Source: Streptosporangiaceae bacterium (GTDB lineage Bacteria; Actinomycetota; Actinomycetes; Streptosporangiales; Streptosporangiaceae). From it: a stretch of 64,000 nt of DNA. Position 1 is the first letter of the stretch. Each line of letters opens with the position of its first letter. Made by a program: the position numbers and the translations under genes. Location of the stretch: contig JAICYD010000012.1 of the NCBI GenBank assembly GCA_025934375.1, forward strand, positions 1 through 64,000. Reading direction: 5' to 3'. The notes beneath the pieces are model-generated. The model had not been told where the DNA came from. It made no database searches and saw only the letters and a program-made list of their open reading frames with translations. Below are positions 37,837 to 45,698 of this stretch, piece after piece.

Positions 37837-39471
37837 ATGCGGATACTGCGCCGCGCGCTCGTCCCCCCTGCGTTCCTGATTCTCGCCGTCCTCGCGCAGG
37901 TCACGCTCGTCAACCGGCTGCCCCTGCCCGGCGACGCCGCCCCCGACCTGGTGCTCCTCGTGGTGGCCGCGCTCGCGGTGACCGGCGGCCCGGTGCCGGG
38001 CATGCTGGCCGGGTTCGTCGGCGGCCTCGCGCTGGACCTCGCGCCCCCGGTCAGCAACCTCGCGGGCGAGACCGCCTTCGTGTTCTGCGCCGCCGGATAC
38101 GCCTGCGGCGCGCTCGCCCTGCAACTGTCTCGCGTCGGGCCCGAGGGAAAGCGCGGCACCCCGGACACCCGCGATCCCGGCCTCCCGGTCCTCGCGTCCC
38201 TGCCGGTCATGGTGGCCGGCGTCGGCCTCGCCGAGGCGCTGCGGGGCGGCCTGGGCCTGATGCTCAGCGACCCGCGGATGACCGGCCCCGCGATCGCCCA
38301 CGTGCTGCCGTCCGCGGTCATTTACGACGTCCTGTTCAGCCCGCTCGTCTTGTGGCTGGTCGGTGCGGCCCTGGGCGCGGCCGAGCCGGCCAGCGCCGTG
38401 CTCGGCGCCAGCGAGCCCCGGCAGGCCCCGCCTGGCCGCGCCGTCGTCCGCGCGGCCGGCGCGGGCGGCGCGATCCTGGCCGGCCGGGCCACGGCGGTGC
38501 CGCGCCTGTCCTTCGCCGACACCCGCCCGGCCCCGCTGCGCGCCCCCGTCCCGGCGTCCCCCAAGCTAAGGCTCGCAGCCCAGTCCAGCCCGTCCCTATC
38601 CCCAACGGATCGCCGCGTACCCGCTAGCTCTCACCTTCCACGGGGCGCCGGGTGGTTGCAGGGGAGTGGCGGCGGCTGGCGGAATGCCAGCCCCGGGCCG
38701 GTGAGCCGGCCAGTCCGGGTAGCCTTCGGCTCGCCAAGCCGTGACGGCTCCGTCGGGGGCAGTGTCCTCGGAAACAGGGTCCTCGGAAACAGGGTCCTCG
38801 GAAACAGGGTCCTCGGAAACAGGGTCCTGGGCAACGGGCTGCTGGACGGAGTGGGCGGGGGGTTCAGCGGCAGTGTCTTCAGGGGCAGCGGCTTCAGCGG
38901 TGCGCTCGGCCCCTCCCTGTTCGCGGGTCCCGGCAGCCGCAAGCCGCGCCGCGACTGGCTGCGCGCAGGCGGAAGGAGTTCCGTCGGCCCGCTCACCTCA
39001 GGCGGGGCCGGCGTCCGGCTGCTGACGAGGCGGCCCCACGGCGTTTTGCGCGCCCCCGGCAAGGGCTGGCTTCAGCCGGATAAGCAACCCAGGCGGAATA
39101 GCCCGGGCCTCGCGTCCGCCTCTCCCCGCGAGGGGTGGATACGGGCCCGCCGGGCAGGCGCCCCCGCTCGCTGGGGGAAATCTGCCTCGTGGTCTTCCGG
39201 AAGCCCGGGGCACCGCTCATCCCCGGGCAAGGGCTGGATCCGCCCCGCCAAGCCGGTTGCCCCCGCGCGGCGCAAGTCGCCGGGGCGCGGGTGGCTGGAG
39301 CGCAAGCCGGCCCGCATCATGTGGCAGCCCAAGACGCCGGGGCGGGGCTGGCTAGGACGCGGGTCAGCGCTGCGCCGCGGGTCCGGGCGGTGGCGCTCCG
39401 GCTCGCGGGTCCACGGCACGGGGGCCAAGCCCTTCGGGTCGAGCAGGACGCGGATAGGAGGACGCCGATGA
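37837..39471 (+). CDS. mreD: MreD with a long basic, repeat-rich C-terminal extension
   Basis: Residues 1 to about 190 are a normal MreD: about five membrane segments with APDLVLLVVAALAVTGGPVPGMLAGFVGGLALDL. The family is usually 160-230 residues; this protein has 544. The extra roughly 350 residues are Gly/Ser/Pro/Arg-rich, lack hydrophobic segments and should be cytoplasmic or disordered. They include five VLGN(R/G) pentapeptides and at least four (S/A/T)PG(K/R)GW(L/I) motifs near residues 409, 464, 482 and 502. The extension is not an annotation error: the frame stays open to a TGA that overlaps the PBP2 start (ATGA). Its function is unknown. Confidence 0.85.
   Translation: MRILRRALVPPAFLILAVLAQVTLVNRLPLPGDAAPDLVLLVVAALAVTGGPVPGMLAGFVGGLALDLAPPVSNLAGETAFVFCAAGYACGALALQLSRVGPEGKRGTPDTRDPGLPVLASLPVMVAGVGLAEALRGGLGLMLSDPRMTGPAIAHVLPSAVIYDVLFSPLVLWLVGAALGAAEPASAVLGASEPRQAPPGRAVVRAAGAGGAILAGRATAVPRLSFADTRPAPLRAPVPASPKLRLAAQSSPSLSPTDRRVPASSHLPRGAGWLQGSGGGWRNASPGPVSRPVRVAFGSPSRDGSVGGSVLGNRVLGNRVLGNRVLGNRVLGNGLLDGVGGGFSGSVFRGSGFSGALGPSLFAGPGSRKPRRDWLRAGGRSSVGPLTSGGAGVRLLTRRPHGVLRAPGKGWLQPDKQPRRNSPGLASASPREGWIRARRAGAPARWGKSASWSSGSPGHRSSPGKGWIRPAKPVAPARRKSPGRGWLERKPARIMWQPKTPGRGWLGRGSALRRGSGRWRSGSRVHGTGAKPFGSSRTRIGGRR
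38764..38838 (+). repeat. Five 15-bp tandem repeats within mreD
   Basis: GTCCTCGGAAACAGG occurs four times exactly (38764-38823), then once diverged, encoding VLGNR four times and VLGNG. Exact copies with identical codons point to recent duplication. Confidence 0.95.
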
Positions 39472-41507
39472 TCCCGGTCTCGCGCCGGCGGCTGGTCGTG
39501 CTCTACATGATCGTGGCCGTGATGCTGGCCACCCTTGGCGGGCGGCTGTGGTACCTGCAAGTGATGAACGGGACCTCGTTCAAGACGCTCGCGATGGCCA
39601 ACCAGACGCGGTCCGTCGTGGTCCCCGCCGTCCGCGGCCAGATCGTCGACGACACCGGCCGCAAGCTGGTGACGAACCAGACGTCGCTGGTCGTCTCGGT
39701 GAACATGATGGACTTGTCCAAGCAGCCGGCCGGCGGCCGGGCGGTGCTGCACCGGCTCGCCCGGCTGCTCGGCATGTCCTACAACCTGCTGGCCGCCAAG
39801 TCCCGGCTGTGCGTCCGGGGCGTCAGGCCGCCCTGCTGGGCCGGGTCGCCCTACCAGCCGATCCCACTCGCCCAGAAGGTCAGCGACCAGGTGGCGCTGC
39901 AGATCATGGAGCAGCCCGCCGACTACCCCGGCGTCACCGCGCAGGTCCAGCCGGTCGTGCAGTATCCCGCACCCGCCGGGGCCAACCCGGCGCAGGTGCT
40001 CGGCTACCTGCAGCCGATCACCCCCGAGGAGATCAAGCAGCGCCACCTCGTGGTCACCGGGTTCTCCGGGGTCGACCTGGTCGGGCAGGCCGGGCTGGAG
40101 GCCCAGTACGACCCAGCCCTGCGCGGTACCCCGGGGCGGGACACGGTGTCGGTCAACGCCGGGGGCAACGTGACCGGCACCATCTCCTCGGTCGCGCCGA
40201 AGACCGGCGATGAGCTGGTTACCAGCCTGGACGCCAACGTGCAGGCCGTGGCCCAGAACGCGCTATCGGCGGCGATCACCAAGGCGCGGGCCGCCGGGCA
40301 CAACGTCAACCAGGGCGCGGCGGTCGTGGAGACGACGGACGGCCGGATCGTGGCAATGGCCAGCCTGCCGTCCTACAACCCGGACATCTGGACCGACGGC
40401 ATCTCCGACCGGGAGTTCAAGTACCTGTTCGGCACGTCCTCCGGCGAGCCGGTCATCAACCGGGATGTCCAGGGCCAGTACGCGCCCGGATCGACGTTCA
40501 AGATCGTCTCGACCGCCGCGGCGGTCGCGAACGGCTACAGCCTCAACGGGCTGTATGACTGCCCGGCGGCGTTCTCCATCAACGGGCACTCCTACGCCAA
40601 CGACGGCCAGCCGAGCATCGGCAGCATCACCTTCCACGACGCGCTGGTCCAGTCCTGCGACACCGTCTACTACGAGCTGGGCTACCGGATGTGGCAGCGT
40701 GACAACGTGCCCGCTGACTTCCGGGCCGATCCCAAGGCCCCCGTGCAGACCATGCAGAAGCAGGAGCTGGCCTGGGGGTTCGGCAAGCCGACCGGCGTTG
40801 ACCTGCCGGCCGAGTCGACCGGGACGATCCCGACCCGGCAGTGGCTGTACTGGCTGTGGAAGGATAACGCGCACACCGGGCAGAACTGGTGCAAGTACGG
40901 CAAGGCCAACGGCTCCTATGTCGAGCAGATCGAGTACCAGGACTGCCAGAGCGGCTACACCTGGGAGCCGGGCCAGGCGGCCATCGCCGCGATCGGGCAG
41001 GGGTACATCACCGTGACTCCGCTGCAGCTCGCCAACGCCTACGCGGCGCTGGCCAACGGCGGGACGCTGTACAGCCCGCGGATCGGGAAGGCGCTGGTCT
41101 CGCCGTCGGGGCACGTCGACCAGCTGATCAACCCGCCGGTGATCGCGCACGTCCCGGCGTCGAAGCGCACCTTGTCCTACATACGGGACGCGCTGGCCGA
41201 CGTGGTGACGTCCGGGACCGCGGCCGGGGCGTTCGCCGGGTTCCCGCTGAACAAGGTGTGCGTGGCCGGCAAGACCGGTACCGCGCAGTCGTTCGGCAAC
41301 AACGCGACATCGGTGTTCGCCTCGTTCGCGCCCTGCCAGCACCCGAAGTACGTGGTCCTGGTGATGCTACCCGGCGCCGGGTACGGCGCGGCGGGCGCCG
41401 CCCCGGCGGTCCGGCAGATCTGGGACGGGATCTTCGGCCTGGAGGGCAAGAAGGCCGCGCTGCCCGGCGGCCAGTCCCCCGCTCGCCTCCCGGCGGTGAC
41501 CCCGTGA
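39468..41507 (+). CDS. mrdA: Penicillin-binding protein 2 (class B transpeptidase)
   Basis: Cross-links peptidoglycan with the RodA glycosyltransferase, 679 residues. An N-terminal membrane anchor (VVLYMIVAVMLATLGGRLWYL) precedes the dimerisation domain with RGQIVDDTGRKL. In the transpeptidase domain the nucleophile is Ser342 in S-T-F-K, the second motif is S396-C-D, and the third is K602-T-G. All are intact. ATG 39468 has TAGGAGG upstream and overlaps the mreD stop; the rodA start overlaps this stop. The product is translationally coupled on both sides. Confidence 0.95.
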   Translation: MIPVSRRRLVVLYMIVAVMLATLGGRLWYLQVMNGTSFKTLAMANQTRSVVVPAVRGQIVDDTGRKLVTNQTSLVVSVNMMDLSKQPAGGRAVLHRLARLLGMSYNLLAAKSRLCVRGVRPPCWAGSPYQPIPLAQKVSDQVALQIMEQPADYPGVTAQVQPVVQYPAPAGANPAQVLGYLQPITPEEIKQRHLVVTGFSGVDLVGQAGLEAQYDPALRGTPGRDTVSVNAGGNVTGTISSVAPKTGDELVTSLDANVQAVAQNALSAAITKARAAGHNVNQGAAVVETTDGRIVAMASLPSYNPDIWTDGISDREFKYLFGTSSGEPVINRDVQGQYAPGSTFKIVSTAAAVANGYSLNGLYDCPAAFSINGHSYANDGQPSIGSITFHDALVQSCDTVYYELGYRMWQRDNVPADFRADPKAPVQTMQKQELAWGFGKPTGVDLPAESTGTIPTRQWLYWLWKDNAHTGQNWCKYGKANGSYVEQIEYQDCQSGYTWEPGQAAIAAIGQGYITVTPLQLANAYAALANGGTLYSPRIGKALVSPSGHVDQLINPPVIAHVPASKRTLSYIRDALADVVTSGTAAGAFAGFPLNKVCVAGKTGTAQSFGNNATSVFASFAPCQHPKYVVLVMLPGAGYGAAGAAPAVRQIWDGIFGLEGKKAALPGGQSPARLPAVTP

Positions 41508-42700
41508 CCGGGATGGTCGTCGGCCGGTACCGGCCGACGCGGTCGGCGATCGTCATGCGGGTGGTCGCCAAGAAGGGCCTGCGGCAGCTCGACTGGCTGC
41601 TGATCGTGGTAGCGATCGCGCTGACCGTGATCGGGACGCTGCTCATCTGGTCGGCGACAGCGCCGGCGCTGGAGCAGGCCGGCCTCGACCCGCGCATGTA
41701 CCTGAAGAAGCAGGTGCTGAACGCGTTCATCGGCGTGGTCTTGATGTTCATCACCGCGTGCATTGACTACCGGCGCTACCGGGCCGCCACGCCGTTGCTG
41801 TACGTGCTGTCGCTGCTGTTGCTGCTGGCGGTGCTCACCCCGGCCGGGACGACGGTCAACGGCGCCAAGGCGTGGATCGCGCTGCCCGGCGGCTTCCAGG
41901 TCGAGCCGTCGGAGTTCGCCAAGCTGGCGGTCGTCTTGACCACCGCGCTGATGTTGTCCTACCGGCGCGGGGTCGGCCGCTCCGGTCCCGAGCGGCCAGG
42001 CATCGGGAGGGCGGCGCTGGCCGCCCTGGCCGCGGTGCCGCTGATGGCGCTGGTGGCCACCGAGCCGGCGCTAGGCGTCACCCTCGTGCTGGTCTTCGTC
42101 TTGGCCGGGATGGTGGTGGTGTCCGGGCTGCGCTGGTACTGGCTGGCCGGGCTGGTCTGCGCGGTGGCGATCGGCATCTACGCCATCGCTGACCTGCACC
42201 TGATGAAGGGCTACCAGGCGTCCCGGCTGACGGCGTTCCTGCACCCGCAGCATGACCTGACCGGGGCCGGCTACAACCTGCTGCAGGCCAAGACCGCGGT
42301 GGGGTCGGGCGGGATGTTCGGCGTGGGGTTGTTCCACGGGACGTTCACCGGCAACAACTTCGTCCCCTCGCAGCAGACCGACTTCATCTTCACCGTGGCC
42401 GGCGAGGAGCTCGGCTTCGCCGGGTGCGCCGCCATCATCGGCCTGCTGGCGATCTTGATCATCCGGGCGATCCGGGTGGCGACGGTCGCCGATGACCTCT
42501 TCGGGATGCTGGTCGCGTCGGGCGTTGCCGTGTGGTTCACGTTCCAGTCGTTCGTCAACATCGGCATGACGATCGGGCTGATGCCGATCACCGGCCTGCC
42601 GCTGCCGTTCGTCTCCTACGGCGGCTCGGCGATATTCGCCGACATGATCGCGATCGGCCTCCTGCAAAGCGTGCGCAGGCACCACTCGGTGTTCCTGTGA
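41504..42700 (+). CDS. rodA: RodA, SEDS-family peptidoglycan glycosyltransferase
   Basis: Polymerises lipid II at the site set by MreB, 398 residues with about ten membrane segments. Family signatures are NGAKAWIALPGGFQVEPSEFAKLA, QQTDFIFTVAGEELGFAG and the C-terminal NIGMTIGLMPITGLPLPFVSYGGSA. The GTG start overlaps the PBP2 stop as GTGA. It is the last gene of the mre cluster. In Streptomyces the equivalent gene (sfr) is needed for spore integrity, which is family knowledge. Confidence 0.95.
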   Translation: MTGMVVGRYRPTRSAIVMRVVAKKGLRQLDWLLIVVAIALTVIGTLLIWSATAPALEQAGLDPRMYLKKQVLNAFIGVVLMFITACIDYRRYRAATPLLYVLSLLLLLAVLTPAGTTVNGAKAWIALPGGFQVEPSEFAKLAVVLTTALMLSYRRGVGRSGPERPGIGRAALAALAAVPLMALVATEPALGVTLVLVFVLAGMVVVSGLRWYWLAGLVCAVAIGIYAIADLHLMKGYQASRLTAFLHPQHDLTGAGYNLLQAKTAVGSGGMFGVGLFHGTFTGNNFVPSQQTDFIFTVAGEELGFAGCAAIIGLLAILIIRAIRVATVADDLFGMLVASGVAVWFTFQSFVNIGMTIGLMPITGLPLPFVSYGGSAIFADMIAIGLLQSVRRHHSVFL

Positions 42701-42735
42701 TCAGCCCGGCGCTCAACTCCAAGTAACCTGATTAA

Positions 42736-44727
42736 ATGCCCGTCGAGTCCGTCTACCCTCAGCTTGAGTTCCTGCTCCCGCTGGTCCGCAAGCCGGTCCA
42801 GTACGTTGGCGGTGAGGTCAACTCCGTCGTCAAGGACTGGGATGCCACTGATGTCCGCTGGGCGCTGCATTACCCGGACGCCTACGAGGTCGGGTTGCCC
42901 AACCAGGGACTCGCGATCCTCTACGAAGTGCTGAACGAGCAGGACGGCGTGCTCGCCGAGCGGACCTACAGCGTGTGGCCCGACCTTGAGGCGCTGATGC
43001 GCTCGGCCGGGGTGCCGCAGTTCACGGTGGACTCCCACCGGCCAGTGGGCGCGTTCGACCTGCTCGGCGTGAGCTTCTCGACCGAGCTCGGCTACACGAA
43101 CCTGCTCACGACGCTGGACCTGGCCGGCATTCCGCTGTGGTCCGCCGAGCGGACGATGGTGCATCCGGTGGTCATCGGCGGCGGGCACGCGGCGTTCAAC
43201 CCCGAGCCGCTGGCGGACTTCCTCGACGCGGTCGTGCTGGGAGACGGCGAGGAGGCGGTGCTGCTGGTCACGTCGCTGGTGCGGGCGTGGAAGCGGGACG
43301 GGTGCCCCGGCGGGCGGGACGGGCTGCTGGAATCGCTGGCCGCGACCGGCGTGGTGTACGTGCCGCGGTTCTATGACGTGTCGTACCTGCCGGACGGCCG
43401 GATCGGCGCCGTGGCGCCGAACCGTCCCGGCGTGCCCCGCTCGGTCAGCAAGCACACGCTGCTGGACCTGGACGCCTGGCCGTACCCGAAGGCGCCGGTA
43501 GTGCCGGTGGCCGAGACGGTGCACGAGCGCTTCAGCGTGGAGATCTTCCGTGGCTGCACCCGGGGCTGCCGGTTCTGCCAGGCGGGGATGATCACCCGGC
43601 CGGTCCGCGAGCGGTCCATCGCCACCGTGGGCTCGATGGTGGCCGCCGGGGTCGCCGCGACCGGGTTCTCCGAGGTGGGATTGCTCTCGTTGTCCAGCGC
43701 CGACCACAGCGAGATCAACGAGATCGCGGTCGACCTGGCCGACTGCTACGAGGGCACCAACACCGGGCTGTCCCTGCCCTCGACGCGGGTTGACGCGTTC
43801 AACGTGACGCTGGCCGACGAGTTGTCCCGCAACGGGCGGCGGTCGGGGCTGACGTTCGCGCCGGAGGGCGGCTCGGAGCGGATGCGCAAGGTCATCAACA
43901 AGATGGTGACCGAGGATGACCTGATCCGCACCGTGACGACCGCGTACTCCTCCGGCTGGCGGCAGGTCAAGCTGTACTTCATGTGCGGGCTGCCGACGGA
44001 GGCCGACGAGGACGTGCTCGCGATCGCCCGGCTCGCCGGGCGGGTCATCGAGTCGGGGCGCTCGGCGACCGGCCGCCGGGACATCCGGTGCACGGTGTCC
44101 ATCGGGGGGTTCGTGCCCAAGCCGCACACGCCCTTCCAGTGGGCGGCGCAGTGCGCGCCCGAGGTGGTGGACGCCCGGCTGAACGCGCTCGGCGGCGCGC
44201 TGCGCGCCGACCGGGCGTATGGCAAGTCGATCGGGTACCGGTATCACGAGGGTGAGCCATCGCTGGTCGAGGGCCTGCTGTCGCGCGGTGACCGCCGCGT
44301 CGGCGCGATCATCTTGGCGGCGTGGCGTGACGGGGCGCGCTTCGACGGGTGGAGCGAGTACTTCTCGTTCGCCCGCTGGACAAGCGCCTGCGATGTGGCG
44401 CTGGCCGACTGGCCAGTGGACCTGGCTTGGTACACTACGCGAAAGCGTGACTACGGCGAGGTATTGCCATGGGACCACCTGGACTCGGGGCTGGACCGTG
44501 ACTGGCTCTGGCAGGACTGGCAGTCGGCGATCACCCCCGATGGGGCGGGCGAAGTCGAGGACTGCCGCTGGACCCCTTGCTACGAGTGTGGCGTGTGCTC
44601 CGCAATGGGTACAGAGATACAAACGGGGCCAACCGGAGAACGCATTAACCCGGCCGGGGGGCTCCGGGGGGTTGTCCCTCCCGGGGGACACCGCATGTTG
44701 CCGGTGCTGTCAGTGAACGGGAGATAG
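42736..44727 (+). CDS. TIGR03960-family B12-binding-type radical SAM protein
   Basis: 663 residues. An N-terminal cobalamin-binding-like domain (RWALHYPDAYEVGLPNQGLAILYEVLN) is followed by a radical SAM domain whose iron-sulfur cluster ligands are Cys274, Cys278 and Cys281 in FRGCTRGCRFCQAG. Further conserved segments are FAPEGGSERMRKVINK and the Cys-rich C-terminal region YECGVCSAMG. The reaction is unknown. It pairs with the next gene (TIGR03936), two bases downstream, as in most actinobacteria. Near the C-terminus a GC-rich repeat adds an in-frame insert between TGERIN and MLPVLSVN. Confidence 0.92.
   Translation: MPVESVYPQLEFLLPLVRKPVQYVGGEVNSVVKDWDATDVRWALHYPDAYEVGLPNQGLAILYEVLNEQDGVLAERTYSVWPDLEALMRSAGVPQFTVDSHRPVGAFDLLGVSFSTELGYTNLLTTLDLAGIPLWSAERTMVHPVVIGGGHAAFNPEPLADFLDAVVLGDGEEAVLLVTSLVRAWKRDGCPGGRDGLLESLAATGVVYVPRFYDVSYLPDGRIGAVAPNRPGVPRSVSKHTLLDLDAWPYPKAPVVPVAETVHERFSVEIFRGCTRGCRFCQAGMITRPVRERSIATVGSMVAAGVAATGFSEVGLLSLSSADHSEINEIAVDLADCYEGTNTGLSLPSTRVDAFNVTLADELSRNGRRSGLTFAPEGGSERMRKVINKMVTEDDLIRTVTTAYSSGWRQVKLYFMCGLPTEADEDVLAIARLAGRVIESGRSATGRRDIRCTVSIGGFVPKPHTPFQWAAQCAPEVVDARLNALGGALRADRAYGKSIGYRYHEGEPSLVEGLLSRGDRRVGAIILAAWRDGARFDGWSEYFSFARWTSACDVALADWPVDLAWYTTRKRDYGEVLPWDHLDSGLDRDWLWQDWQSAITPDGAGEVEDCRWTPCYECGVCSAMGTEIQTGPTGERINPAGGLRGVVPPGGHRMLPVLSVNGR
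44653..44691 (+). repeat. GC-rich short repeat, copy B, inside the TIGR03960 gene
   Basis: GGGGGGCTCCGGGGGGTTGT then CCCTCCCGGGGG. It is read as A-G-G-L-R-G-V-V-P-P-G-G, close to the C-terminus and disrupting an otherwise family-like ending. Confidence 0.75.
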
Positions 44728-44729
44728 GT

Positions 44730-45482
44730 GTGGCGAAGCCAAGGCCCGCGGGGGGTCCGGGGGATCGCCCACCCGGGAAACCGCAGCCGCCACAGGCTGC
44801 GCCTCCCGTTCAGCAGCTAGTGGTCCGGTATGCTAAGCGGGGAAAAATGCGTTTTGCTAGCCACCTGGATGTGGCGCGAGCCTTCGAGCGAGGAGTGCGG
44901 CGGGCAGGGTTGCCCATCGCCTACTCGTCCGGGTTCAATCCGCATCCGAAGATCTCCTACGCGGGAGGCGCACCGACCGGAGTCGCCAGCGAGGCTGAGT
45001 ACCTCAGCCTCGGGCTGAGCAGCCGGAGCGACGCGGAAGCGGTGCGGGAGCAGCTGAACGCAGCGCTGCCGGATGGGATAGAAGTGATCGACGTCACTGA
45101 GCATGAGGGCGGGCTGCCGACCAGCCAGCTCACAGCGTCTGAGTGGCTAGTGACCCTTCCGGGCTTGCCGCCGCAGGCGGTAGCCCCGGCAGTAGAAGCG
45201 TTCCTTGCCCTTGAGCACGCCCCGGTGGAGCGGCTCACTAGCAAGGGCTTGCGGCGCATGGACGCCCGGACAGCCGTCGTCTCGATCGATGTTGACGATG
45301 ACGCGGCCCGGTCCCGGGCAACCGCGCTGCGGATGATCGTAAAGCACGTCGTCCCCGCGGTCCGCCCGGACGACGTGCTTACCGCGCTACGCGAATTTTC
45401 AGGCCTGGCCCAGGATGCCTCACCGCTCATGACGCGGCTGGCTCAGGGGTTTATCAGCGAATCCGGGGTGGCCATGCCATGA
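44730..45482 (+). CDS. TIGR03936-family radical-SAM-linked protein (DUF2344)
   Basis: 250 residues. The family core begins VVRYAKRGKMRFASHLDVARAFERGVRRAGLPIAYSSGFNPHPKISYAGGAPTGVASEAEYLSLGL, typical of proteins encoded beside TIGR03960 enzymes. It presumably assists that enzyme. The first 30 residues are a Pro/Gly-rich leader partly made by a GC-rich repeat (AGGPGDRPPGK). The GTG start at 44730 follows the preceding stop by two bases. The gap to rne is 216 bp with no gene. Confidence 0.9.
   Translation: MAKPRPAGGPGDRPPGKPQPPQAAPPVQQLVVRYAKRGKMRFASHLDVARAFERGVRRAGLPIAYSSGFNPHPKISYAGGAPTGVASEAEYLSLGLSSRSDAEAVREQLNAALPDGIEVIDVTEHEGGLPTSQLTASEWLVTLPGLPPQAVAPAVEAFLALEHAPVERLTSKGLRRMDARTAVVSIDVDDDAARSRATALRMIVKHVVPAVRPDDVLTALREFSGLAQDASPLMTRLAQGFISESGVAMP
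44748..44780 (+). repeat. GC-rich short repeat, copy C, inside the TIGR03936 gene
   Basis: GGGGGGTCCGGGGGATCG then CCCACCCGGG, read as A-G-G-P-G-D-R-P-P-G-K near the N-terminus. It uses the same reading frame relative to the repeat as copies B and E. Confidence 0.75.
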
Positions 45483-45698
45483 CCACCCCCGAGACAAGGA
45501 ATCCAACCAAGCCTGGGTGCCGTGCGAACGGCCCCGTGCGTGCCCGCTTCCCGCACGGCAGCCGTCCTCGCGGCCCAGGCGATCGAACACTACGAGCTTC
45601 CGCGCGGCGCGCGCGACGCTGGTTGTGCGAGCAGGGCGGCTTTGCCCGCAGATCGCACAGCGTTGCCGCGCCCGGAAGCCTGACTGGAGATTGCCCGA

